NCBI RefSeq assembly: GCF_015207505.1
Contig: NZ_JADEWT010000019.1
Location: 1 to 64,000, forward strand
DNA from: Tychonema sp. LEGE 06208
GTDB taxonomy: Bacteria; Cyanobacteriota; Cyanobacteriia; Cyanobacteriales; Microcoleaceae
DNA length: 64,000 nt
Reading direction: 5' to 3'
This document shows, in pieces, positions 17,664 to 26,800 of the stretch. The stretch's first letter is position 1. Each line of letters starts with the position of its first letter. The position numbers were made by a program, and so were the translations under genes. Below the pieces are notes generated by a model. The model worked only from the letters and a program-made list of their open reading frames with translations. It did no database searches and was not told the origin of the DNA.

Positions 17664-19067
17664 ATGGATGTTCAAGAACTCTTAAAGTTTGCGGATGGCT
17701 TGGTGTTCACTAAGATCGGCAAACACCTAGACGATCTGCAACAGGCAGTAGTACGGGGAACTTGGCAAGGTAAAAGATACTCCGAAATTTCCAAAGAGGT
17801 TCATTGTACTGAACGCCATGTCAGAAATGTTGCCTCAAAGTTATGGCAAACTCTTTCAGAAATATTAGATGAAGATGTAATGAAATCAAATTTGCGCTCC
17901 ACAATGGAGAGGTATGAATTTTCTAAAATTTCAAATTCTGGTTATTTTAACCTTGTCCACAAAGGGAATATAAACGTTTGCACAGAAACGCCACACCCTC
18001 CAACAACTCCCCAAAACTCACCCCCAACACAAACCTCAACTGAAGACGACACCCAAGAGAAACCGCGACTCGATTTAAGAGACGCACCAGAGCTCAGAAC
18101 CTTCTACAACTACCCCAACTCACCCCTCACCACCCTCGAAAACTCGATCGCCCGCCAAAACTGCCGCCTCCTCACCATCACAGGCATGGCAGGCACCGGC
18201 AAAAGTGCGATCGCCCGTAACCTCATCCCCCAAATTCAATCTCAATTCGATCGCATCATCTGGCTCAGTCTCCGCACCTCCCCACCCCTAGAAACAACCC
18301 TAAAAAACCTCATTCAATTTCTCTCAAATCAACCAGAAATTAACATACCCGCCAACACCGACACTCAATTGTCAATCCTCATAGAAACATTGCGCGAAAA
18401 TCGTTGCCTGATCGTACTCGATGACGTGCAGCAAATTCTCAGCAGCGGGCAACTTGCAGGAAATTATAAACCCGGATATGAAAACTACGGAACCCTATTT
18501 AAACTCATCGGCGAAATTCCCCACAATAGCTGCTTAATTCTCAATAGTTGGGAACCTCCCTCAGACATCCTCACCTTCACCGACGATAATTCAGCAGTAC
18601 GTTTATTACAGTTAACCGGTTTAGGTGAAGCCGCAACCGAAATTCTGAGAGATAAAGGTTTATTGGATGAAGAACACTGGCCAGAATTGATTAACCTTTA
18701 TCAAGGCAATCCCCTATGGTTAAAATTAGTCGCTCAAACCATTAACAACTTATTTAACCGCAGAGTTTCTAAATATTTAAGCTATCAATCAGTATTTTTA
18801 GGTGACGAATTGACACCGATATTGCAGCAGCACTATCAGCGGTTGTCGGAAATAGAAAAACAGGCGATTTCGCAACTTAGCAATGAAATCGAGCCTGTTT
18901 CGTTTACCCAATGGATGGCAAAATGTCAAGGCTCACAAGGCGAATTATGTAAAGCTATTCAATCTTTAGCCCGACGGGGAATGATCGAAAAATTGAGCTA
19001 TGAATCTGAAACAGTTTTCACGATTCCACCTGTGTTAAAACAGTATGTTAAAATGGTTGCAGAATAG
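17664..19067 (+). CDS. vMAP-like HTH plus NB-ARC STAND NTPase without sensor repeats
   Basis: 467 residues. The N-terminal ~85 residues resemble the vMAP-type winged/helix-turn-helix domain of cyanobacterial signalling ATPases (GTWQGKRYSEISKEVHCTER then HVRNVASKLW). A Pro/Thr linker follows. An NB-ARC NTPase starts at ~150, with Walker A GMAGTGKS (~174-181), Walker B CLIVLDDVQ (~247-255), the ARC region GLGEAATEIL, and a C-terminal winged helix ending at TIPPVLKQYVKMV. Related proteins usually continue into WD40 or TPR sensor repeats; this one stops. It may be a switch that works with separate partners. A Uma2 nuclease gene begins 31 bases downstream. Confidence 0.8.
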   Translation: MDVQELLKFADGLVFTKIGKHLDDLQQAVVRGTWQGKRYSEISKEVHCTERHVRNVASKLWQTLSEILDEDVMKSNLRSTMERYEFSKISNSGYFNLVHKGNINVCTETPHPPTTPQNSPPTQTSTEDDTQEKPRLDLRDAPELRTFYNYPNSPLTTLENSIARQNCRLLTITGMAGTGKSAIARNLIPQIQSQFDRIIWLSLRTSPPLETTLKNLIQFLSNQPEINIPANTDTQLSILIETLRENRCLIVLDDVQQILSSGQLAGNYKPGYENYGTLFKLIGEIPHNSCLILNSWEPPSDILTFTDDNSAVRLLQLTGLGEAATEILRDKGLLDEEHWPELINLYQGNPLWLKLVAQTINNLFNRRVSKYLSYQSVFLGDELTPILQQHYQRLSEIEKQAISQLSNEIEPVSFTQWMAKCQGSQGELCKAIQSLARRGMIEKLSYESETVFTIPPVLKQYVKMVAE

Positions 19068-19098
19068 TCTTAAATATCTAGCTAAATGAGATAAAACA

Positions 19099-19713
19099 AT
19101 GACCGCAACTCCTACCCAACCTAAGCAGATGCTCAGTTTCGAGCAATTTGTAAAGCAACTTCCCGATGAAGAGGGCCGCTATGAACTTGTGAATGGAGAA
19201 ATTGTGAAAATATTACCAATCAGACTGCATGAGGATGTTGCCGATTTTCTAATCAAACAATTTGATAGAGAGGTCGATCGCGTCCCCCTCAATTACAGGG
19301 TATCTGGCAGATTTATGCTGAGGACATTAACCCCGAATGGTAAAGAACAAGGCCGCCATCCTGATGTTACAGTAGTAGACAAAACCCTCTGGGAATCGCA
19401 GCCCTTCGCCCTTTCAGCCCTAACTGAACCACCACAATTAGTTGTAGAAGTTGTCTCAACAAATTGGGAAGATGATTATATCGACAAGCTGGATGAATAT
19501 CAGCGGCTGGGAATTTCTGAATATTGGATTGTCGATTATTTAGTTTTGGGTAGCAGAAACTATTTGGGCAACCCGAAAGAACCGACTGTTTTTGTTTATC
19601 TACTTGATGAAAATAGGGTTTATCAAATGACTGCTTACCGAGGCACTGAGCGAATTATATCTAGAACTTTCCCAGAATTAGCGCTGACAGCAGAGCAAGT
19701 GTTAGATGTATGA
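19099..19713 (+). CDS. Uma2-family (DUF820) endonuclease-like protein
   Basis: 204 residues. N-terminal FEQFVKQLPDEEGRYELVNGEI is the standard Uma2 start. The PD-(D/E)xK core is GRHPDVTVVD, LVVEVVS and YIDKLDEYQRLGISEYWIVD. These proteins are multicopy in filamentous cyanobacteria and structurally nuclease-like, with unknown biological role. The catalytic Asp, Glu and Lys positions appear intact. Same strand and 31 bases after the NB-ARC gene, so probably co-transcribed. Confidence 0.85.
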   Translation: MTATPTQPKQMLSFEQFVKQLPDEEGRYELVNGEIVKILPIRLHEDVADFLIKQFDREVDRVPLNYRVSGRFMLRTLTPNGKEQGRHPDVTVVDKTLWESQPFALSALTEPPQLVVEVVSTNWEDDYIDKLDEYQRLGISEYWIVDYLVLGSRNYLGNPKEPTVFVYLLDENRVYQMTAYRGTERIISRTFPELALTAEQVLDV

Positions 19714-19811
19714 TATCAAATCCAGCTTAAATATCGGTTTATCTCTTAGTCTCGCGTTGCGCGGACTTCGTTTCTGTAGACGCGGTTTCAACCGCCCAAA
19801 TAATTATTTCT

Positions 19812-19878
19812 GAACAGGCTTTTCGGCCTGTTCCACCAGAAAATTTACTCTTTGTGGAACAGGCCGGAAAGCCTGTTT
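19812..19878. terminator. Large inverted repeat, bidirectional terminator
   Basis: 24-base arms (AACAGGCTTTTCGGCCTGTT on the left; its near-exact inverse on the right, one mismatch) around a 17-base spacer. Each arm can also fold on itself. Located between the convergent Uma2 and ABC ATPase genes. Confidence 0.7.
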
Positions 19879-19882
19879 AAAA

Positions 19883-20905
19883 TTACGATCGCATCGCCGC
19901 CTTTTGCTCGGCCTTCAAATCGCGGTTGCTAGCAGCAGCCAACTCCGCATCCAACAGCGTCTTACCAGTCGCCGCCAAATACACATCGTCCAAACTCGGC
20001 CGAGATTGAGCAATCCCAAACGCAGGCAATCCGGCATCTTTCAAAGCTTGCTGAATGCTCACCAGCGCATCGCTTTGGGCACTCACTACCAAATTGAGAG
20101 AATTTCCTTGAGCGCTGTTGATAATTACTTCCTGTACAAAAGGCAGAGATTGCATTAAAGCTTGGGCTTTTTGGGCTTCTTCGATCGGCGAAAACTCCCG
20201 AATCCGCAAAGTCACCCGATCGCCCCCAACCCGATTTTTCAACTCCTGCGGCGTGCCCTGTGCAATCACCGTACCCTTGTCAATAATCGCCACGCGATCG
20301 GCCAAAGCGTCAACTTCTTCGAGATAGTGACTCGTAATCAAAACCGTCGTACCTTCCTCCCGCAAGCGCCGCAGGAAATCCCACACCACCACCCGACTTT
20401 CAATATCGAGCCCGACAGTCGGTTCGTCTAACACCAAAACATCCGGCTGGTGAAGCAACCCAGCAGCCAAATCCAAGCGCTTGCGGATACCGCCAGAATA
20501 CGTACCCGTCTTTTTATTTTCCCACTCCTCCAAACCGAGGAGTTTCACCATTTCGTCAATCCGCCCTTTAATTGTATTGCGGGGTAAATGGTAAAGGGCT
20601 GCTTGCAGTTGCAGGAGTTCCCGGCCCGTCAACACCTTATCCAGAGCAACTTCTTGGGCGACATAGCCGAGTCTTTGTCTGGCAATTCTTGGCTGGCTGA
20701 CTGCAGAAATGCCAGACACTTCAATGCGTCCGCTGTCTGGCGATGTTAAAGTACAAAGTACCCGCAGGGTAGTGGTTTTACCAGCACCGTTGGGCCCTAG
20801 CAAACCAAATATTTCCCCCGGTTCTACCTTGAAGGAAACATCTTTAACGGCTTCTACAGTGCCGTAGCGTTTCTGAAGATTTTCAATTAAAACGGCGGGA
20901 GCCAT
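19883..20905 (-). CDS. ABC transporter ATPase, DrrA-like
   Basis: 340 residues with Walker A GPNGAGKTTT, Q-loop region YVAQEVALDKVLTGRE, ABC signature YSGGIRKRLDLAAG, Walker B VLVLDEPTVGLD and switch His in ITSHYLEEV. A ~100-residue C-terminal extension is typical of the DrrA/DUF4162 group. It powers export through a separate ABC-2 permease, whose likely partner is the DrrB-like protein at 14,305-15,195 on the same strand. The substrate is unknown. Confidence 0.92.
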   Translation of the reverse strand: MAPAVLIENLQKRYGTVEAVKDVSFKVEPGEIFGLLGPNGAGKTTTLRVLCTLTSPDSGRIEVSGISAVSQPRIARQRLGYVAQEVALDKVLTGRELLQLQAALYHLPRNTIKGRIDEMVKLLGLEEWENKKTGTYSGGIRKRLDLAAGLLHQPDVLVLDEPTVGLDIESRVVVWDFLRRLREEGTTVLITSHYLEEVDALADRVAIIDKGTVIAQGTPQELKNRVGGDRVTLRIREFSPIEEAQKAQALMQSLPFVQEVIINSAQGNSLNLVVSAQSDALVSIQQALKDAGLPAFGIAQSRPSLDDVYLAATGKTLLDAELAAASNRDLKAEQKAAMRS

Positions 20906-20993
20906 ATATTTTAAGGATGAACTGGTTGTTAATATTTTGACACTTCTGGGCTTGATTTGCCGGAATCTCGAAATTCAAAGCCCAAGTCTCCAT

Positions 20994-21163
20994 AGAAACC
21001 GGGTTTTTTGGCGAACCCGCGCATCTCAACCTTTAATCCCTCTCCACAACCCAATTTGTTTAAGATTGATGCGCCGAGGCAGAAACCGGGTTTTTTTAAC
21101 GAACCCGCGCATCTCAACCTTTAATCCCTGTCCAAAACCCGGTTTCTTTAATATTGATGCGCC
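20994..21163. repeat. Two tandem ~82-bp copies of a dispersed repeat
   Basis: Copies at 20,994-21,075 and 21,081-21,163 share AGAAACCGGGTTTTTT, GAACCCGCGCATCTCAACCT and a GATGCGCC end. No coding potential. Located upstream of the ABC ATPase gene, close to the IS element. Confidence 0.8.
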
Positions 21164-21233
21164 AGTTCTGATTTCTTTTCTCGGTTATTGATGTTTTTAT
21201 CATAAAAAATGGAGTTAACTATAACTTCTTATA

Positions 21234-22336
21234 CCATTTTTATAAAGTTATGATAGATTTATAAAAAGTCAAGGAGAACATTAAAATGTCTGGTCTTCCT
21301 CATATAAAGATTGCCGAATCTGTAGAAGTATTGCTAAAGATTAGGAAGCAACAAAAAAGAATTTTAGCATATGATAAAGTTCAAAGGCTTTATTTCAATC
21401 AAAAAAAGTAGAAACAGTCCGAGAAGTATCGTCGGTTTTGGGTAAAAGTGAAACCACAATTCATCGCTGGCTCTTTCAATATAAAGAGGGTGGTCTGGAA
21501 AACTTGTTAAAAAATCGGCATATTTTTGGCAGACCCAAGAATTTTTCAGTTGACGTAGCGGCTGCATTACAACAAGAATTGAGAGACCCCGAAGGATTTT
21601 TCAGTTATAAAGAAGCTCATCTCTGGCTCAGGTTGATCGAAGAGATACCTTGTTTAAAGGGGAGTTTAAAAGTAAATTAAAAATCCCAATACCCCGCAGT
21701 AGGGAACAAAAGACAACGGCAATCAATGAATTCAATAATAGCCTACCTTAACAAATCAAAGCCTTGCTGGATCGAAATCCTGACCAAGTAAAGAAATACA
21801 AGAAAGTTCTGTTTTGGTGTAGTGACGAAACTCGATTAGGACTACATACAATTCAGAGACGAAGGATAACACTACGGGGTGTAAAGCCCGTAGGAGAACC
21901 TCAAGGAAAATTTAAATGTTTCTGGCATTAGGTCGCCGTATCCCCATCTACGGGAATAAGTTTTTTTTGGGAGTTTTCCCCTTGAGATAAAGTTTGTTTT
22001 CAAGCATATTTGCAACAATTTTAGCTTGAATATCCCGATGAATTGCATATTATTCAAGTCGATAATGCTCCCGGTCATCTTTTAAGCACATCTGAATTGC
22101 CAGACAATATTATTTTACTATTTCAGCCTCCTCATTGTCCTGAAGTAAATCCAACAGAAAGAGTGTGGGAATACATCAAAGAATTTTAAGCGAAAGTTAG
22201 TTTTTAGTAATCTTGACGAACTCCGCGTAAAAGTTCAGGAAATCTTAGCATCTTTAACGAATCATGTCATTGGTTTTCTCACAGGATGGTCTTGAATTTT
22301 ACATTCTTTATCTCTAGCACATCTTTAAAAAAATGG
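21234..22336 (+). mobile_element. Decayed IS630-type insertion sequence
   Basis: A ~1.1-kb element bounded by terminal inverted repeats (left CCATTTTTATAAAG, right CTTTAAAAAAATGG), each flanked by TA, the target dinucleotide duplicated by IS630/Tc1-type elements. The interior is a frameshifted transposase. It has inserted between the ABC ATPase and the end of the siderophore cluster. Confidence 0.85.
21286..22295 (+). pseudogene. IS630-family transposase, multiply frameshifted
   Basis: Fragments in different frames give an N-terminal helix-turn-helix (SSVLGKSETTIHRWLFQYKE), a DDE-region start (WCSDETRLGLHTIQRRRIT), a central catalytic region (QVDNAPGH, from one frame), and the C-terminal FQPPHCPEVNPTERVWEYIK that precedes the last acidic residue. 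Several internal stops and frame changes prevent a single product. ATG 21286 is preceded by AAGGAGA. The original protein would have been about 330 residues. Confidence 0.85.
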
Positions 22337-22367
22337 TATTAGTTTGGCATGGCAAGTAAGGAAGAGC

Positions 22368-23741
22368 CTAAACAACTTCTGCTTGGGGATGAGAAGAAAC
22401 CGGGAAAAAGCCTCCTTCGCGCATTTCTTGAATACTCTCTTTAACGGCCTGAATGATGCGATCGATGTCTTCATTAGTGTGAGCGGTGGAGAGAAAGCAG
22501 CTACGACCTTCGCCTATGAAAATACGCTTTTCAAGTAAGTGAAAAAGTAGCGGATCTATCTCAACCGAGGCAGCAGCGCGAAATTGCGATCCGAAATTTA
22601 CAAGCCAGACAGAGACTTCATTTTCTTTGAAATAAGCATTCAGGGTTTCAACTAGGTGTGAAGTGCGCTGATTCAACTGCTGCTGAAGGGCTGGGCCTTG
22701 ACTTTTAAGATAGCGCAGCACGGAACGCGCAGCAGCCAGAGCAAGTGGGTGCTTGCAAAAAGTGCCGGCAAAAATTGTTGTTTTTACCTGGGGGGAGGAA
22801 TCATCGCCGTAGTTCCACAAACCGCCGTCAATTTTATCCATATAAGCAGCTTTTCCAGCGATAATTCCAATGGGCATACCGCCCCCGACAATTTTACCGT
22901 AAGTTGCAATATCTGCCTCAATGCCAAACCACCCCTGCGCCCCGCCTTGATGAATTCGGAAACCAGTAACCATTTCATCAAAAATCAGCGCAATTTCTGA
23001 TTCTTTTGTTAATTGTCTGAGTTGGTGGAGAAATTCTTTGGGTTGTAAATCGAGACGGCGGCTTTGCACCGGCTCCACGAGAACCGCCGCTAATTCGTGC
23101 TGATGAGCTTTGATAATTTCCAGCGCGTGAGGGCTGCCGTAATCCAAAACTAAAACATCTTCAATAAAATTAGCGAGAATTCCTGGCGCTTTTGGAATGG
23201 TGCATAAATCGCCATCGATCTTTTTTAGAACTGCGAGAGTTCCGTCAAAATGACCGTGATAAGAACCAGAAAATAAAGCAATTTTATTGCGTTTAGTTGC
23301 CGCTCTAGCTAATCGTAAAGCTGCCATCACCGCTTCCGTGCCCGTATTAGAAAAAGCGACGCGCTCCATTCCCGTTAATTCGCAGATTAATTCCGCAACT
23401 TCTCCGGCAATTTCTGCTTGAGGGCCAATTTGTACACCGCGATCGAGTTGCTCTAATAGGGCTTCTTTAATAAAGGTCGGATTATGACCGAAAAGATTGA
23501 TGCCAAATCCCATCGTGATATCGATGTATTCGTTGCCATCAACATCCCATATTTTAGAGCCAAGCGAGCGATCGGCGACAATGGGATAAAACATCTCCTT
23601 AACGGGAAGGCGAAACCCATCAGAAGCCCGATTATCAGCCAGAACCGGACGGTATTTTTGCGCGAAATTCTTAGATGTCTTTGTGCGATCGGTGTAGCGC
23701 TCTATGAGCGCTTTCATGTGTCTTTGCTGCAATTCGTTCAT
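22368..23741 (-). CDS. Class III PLP aminotransferase of the siderophore cluster
   Basis: 457 residues, related to glutamate-1-semialdehyde aminomutase and to aminotransferase domains embedded in NRPS/PKS proteins (YRPVLADNRAS near the N-terminus). Motifs: SNTGTEAVMAALRLAR, GSYHGHFDG, IFDEMVTGFR, and the PLP lysine in ATYGKIVGGGMPIG. Last gene of the minus-strand cluster, 59 bases after the NRPS that ends in a reductase domain. In myxochelin B synthesis a similar stand-alone enzyme (MxcL) transaminates the aldehyde released by a terminal reductase. I infer the same here, giving a primary amine on the last residue. Confidence 0.88.
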   Translation of the reverse strand: MNELQQRHMKALIERYTDRTKTSKNFAQKYRPVLADNRASDGFRLPVKEMFYPIVADRSLGSKIWDVDGNEYIDITMGFGINLFGHNPTFIKEALLEQLDRGVQIGPQAEIAGEVAELICELTGMERVAFSNTGTEAVMAALRLARAATKRNKIALFSGSYHGHFDGTLAVLKKIDGDLCTIPKAPGILANFIEDVLVLDYGSPHALEIIKAHQHELAAVLVEPVQSRRLDLQPKEFLHQLRQLTKESEIALIFDEMVTGFRIHQGGAQGWFGIEADIATYGKIVGGGMPIGIIAGKAAYMDKIDGGLWNYGDDSSPQVKTTIFAGTFCKHPLALAAARSVLRYLKSQGPALQQQLNQRTSHLVETLNAYFKENEVSVWLVNFGSQFRAAASVEIDPLLFHLLEKRIFIGEGRSCFLSTAHTNEDIDRIIQAVKESIQEMREGGFFPVSSHPQAEVV

Positions 23742-23800
23742 TTTGAAGTCTCCAGAGATTGAGGGAGGTAGGGACGCAATGCTTTGCGCCCTTATAGGTT

Positions 23801-26800
23801 TTAATTGTGGCTACCTATCAAGCCACAATCGGCGAGATAGGAAAGGTAAGTGCGAAACAGATTCGCATCTGCTTGCGGACAGGTGATGGCAGTGGTAGCA
23901 AGTCCATCTAGTGTATTTTTGCAATCGAACTGTAGCGTTCCTGATTGTGACATTTCCGTTTCAGAAACTTTTTCTGAAAAAAGACCGACAAGCGGGTACA
24001 AAGCATTTTCTGGAGAATTTCCAGCCCGATTCACAATTTCTGCTTGCCAAGTCTCATAACAAACCCGCTCGATTGGATAACCGCTTGAGCGAATCCAGCC
24101 CACCAATTCACTTAGGTAGAAAGAATGAGGGTTGACTAAGTGAAAATTTTTCCCGATCGATTCTTTTTGCCTCGACAAGTGAACGATCGCTCGGCTCACA
24201 TAGTCCACTGGCGCTACATTCATCATCCAGTTTCCGTCTGGTACGCATCCTAATTGCACGCAACCGGCAAGCAATCGGTACAGTGAATCGCTGGAATTAC
24301 AAGCACCCGTTTGGCTGTGTCCTGAAATGCGTCCTGGTCGGTAAATGCTAACAGGAATTCCGCGATAGCGCGCGATTTCAACTAACTTTTCTGCTACCCA
24401 TTTACTCTGGGGGTAAGCGCCTTTGAGAACTTCTCCCGGCGTTAGTTCGTCTTGCTCTCCCACAACCTTCACCCCAGATTCCCCCGCTGATGAGAAAACG
24501 GATATAGTAGAAACAAAATGCACGGGTTTGAGCTTAATTTGACTCGCCAGTCGCAGAATTTCTTGAGTTCCCAAAACATTAGAAAGCTTGAGAACCGAAT
24601 AGGGATAAGTGAACTTGACAAACGCGCCATTGTGATAAATGACATCAATTTGGCTTGCCAATTCTCGAAACTGCTCCTCTGAAAGCCCCAAAAGTGGCTG
24701 AGCTAAATCTCCTGCAATCGGGATAATTCGGTAGTGAAGATGCTCGTCGCAAATCGAATAATATTCAAGGCTACTTTGGATGCGCTTCTTGGCTGATTCA
24801 GCATTGTCCGAGCGTACCAAGCAATAAATTTGTGCTTGAGTTTGTAGCAGTAATTCGCGGAGTAAAAAGGCTCCCAGAAATCCTGTTGCTCCCGTTAACA
24901 AGATACGAGTGGGTTCAGCCGTCGGCTCAAAAATTGCAGTTTCAGGGCGGATGACTGGGTCTAGGATAGCTTCAGCATTAATATCGAAATTCGAGGGGCG
25001 ATCGCCCGCTGTGTTGCCCCCTTGTTGCATTTCGATTTTTTCAGCTAAACCCGCTACAGTAGGAGCTTCAAACAAAACGCGCAAAGGCAATTCCACCTGA
25101 AAAGATTCTCGCACTTTGGCTAACAACTGAGTAATCAGTAATGAGTGTCCCCCCAAGTCAAAGAAATTATCGTGAATTCCTACCTTTTTAAGGTTGAGAA
25201 GCTGGCTCCAAATTCCGGCAAGAATCTCCTCACCGGGAGTGCGAGGGCCTACAAACGTATCTGTAAAATTGGCTGCTATGGACGGTGCAGGAAGCGCTTG
25301 AGGGTCTATTTTGCCATTGGGAGTCAGTGGCAGCGCTTTCAGAACCACAAAAGCAGAAGGTATCATGTATTCGGGCAGTTGTTCTTTGAGGAATGAACGG
25401 AGGTTTTCAATCAGTTGTGAGTCCTGAAGGCTGAGTTTTGAGTGAGCAACGATATAGGCGACTAAACGCTGATTTCCCGGTTCATTTTCCTGAAGTACAA
25501 CGACTGCCTCGCGTACAGAGGGATGATGAGACAGCCCCGCCTCAATTTCCCCCAATTCAATGCGGAAACCTCGCAGCTTTACTTGGCGATCGACGCGATC
25601 GATAAATTCTATATTTCCGTCTGGCAAATAGCGAGCTAAGTCGCCAGTTTTGTAAAGTCGAGTTTTCGGTTCCTGAGTCAATGAATTGCAAAGGAATTTT
25701 TCTGCGGTGAGTTCTGGTTGGTTTAGATAGCCGCGAGCCAATCCCGCACCAGCAATATATAATTCACCGGCCACCCCTACAGGAACCGGCTGCAAGTGCG
25801 AATCGAGCAAATAAATCTGCGTGTTGGGTAGCGGGCGACCTAAAGGAACTGTCTGGGAAATGCGATCGCCTTGCATTTTTACCTGATAAGTCAGCACGCC
25901 TACAGTTGTTTCTGTCGGCCCGTAATGGTTGAATATCGAGCAGTCTGGATTGTATTTCTGAATTGTTTCAATTAAATTCCACATCAAAGGCTCACCGCCG
26001 AGAATTAATCGCTTTTTCGGTAAGATTTGCGAGGCGTTAGAATCGCTCAACAAAGCTTTTAAGTGAGAGGGAACAATTTTAAGGCAGTCGATAGAATGTT
26101 GCTGAAAATAAGCGGCAATTGCTTGAGGATCTGTTGCGCGTTCTTGAGAGATGATGTGGAGGCACCCGCCCGAACACAAAGCGGGGAAAATAACAGTGTG
26201 TCCTAAGTCTGCTGCGAAGGTGGAAACGGTGGCAAAATTGGCAGTCGGTGGCAGGTTTAATTTTTCCTGAATGCCGTGCAGGTAATTGAGCAGTTGCCGG
26301 TGTTCAATGGCGACTCCTTTGGGTGTGCCGGTGGAACCGGAAGTGTAAATGACATAAGCTAAATTTTCAGGAGAGAGAGGGGGAGAGGGAGAGGGGGAGA
26401 CAGAGGGAATTTCTGCGTCTAAGCAGACGATCTGTGCTTGAGTTTCAGGCAAATTTTTGAGGAGATGCTGTTGGGTTAACAGCACTGGAGTCCGAGCATT
26501 TTGCAACATCAATGCTAGGCGCTCTTTGGGCATGGCTGGGTCGATCGGTAGGTAGGCGCCACCTGCTTTGAGGATGCCTAGAATTCCAGCGATCGCCTCT
26601 AAAGAGCGATCGACGCAAATGCCGACAATCACCTCTGGTTTTATCCCTAATTGTTGCAAATAATGGGCGATTTGGTTGGCGCGGGCGTTGAGTTCGCTGT
26701 AGGTAATTTGCTGATTTTCACAAACAGCAGCTATCCGGTTCGGCGATCGCTCTGCTTGTTCCTCAAATAGGTGGTGAACGCACTTATCGAGCTGGTAATC

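Noticed and set aside
23801-24900. Thioesterase at the end of the assembly line
   Set aside because: The terminal domain has a Rossmann GATGFLG and YxxxK; no GxSxG hydrolase motif is present.
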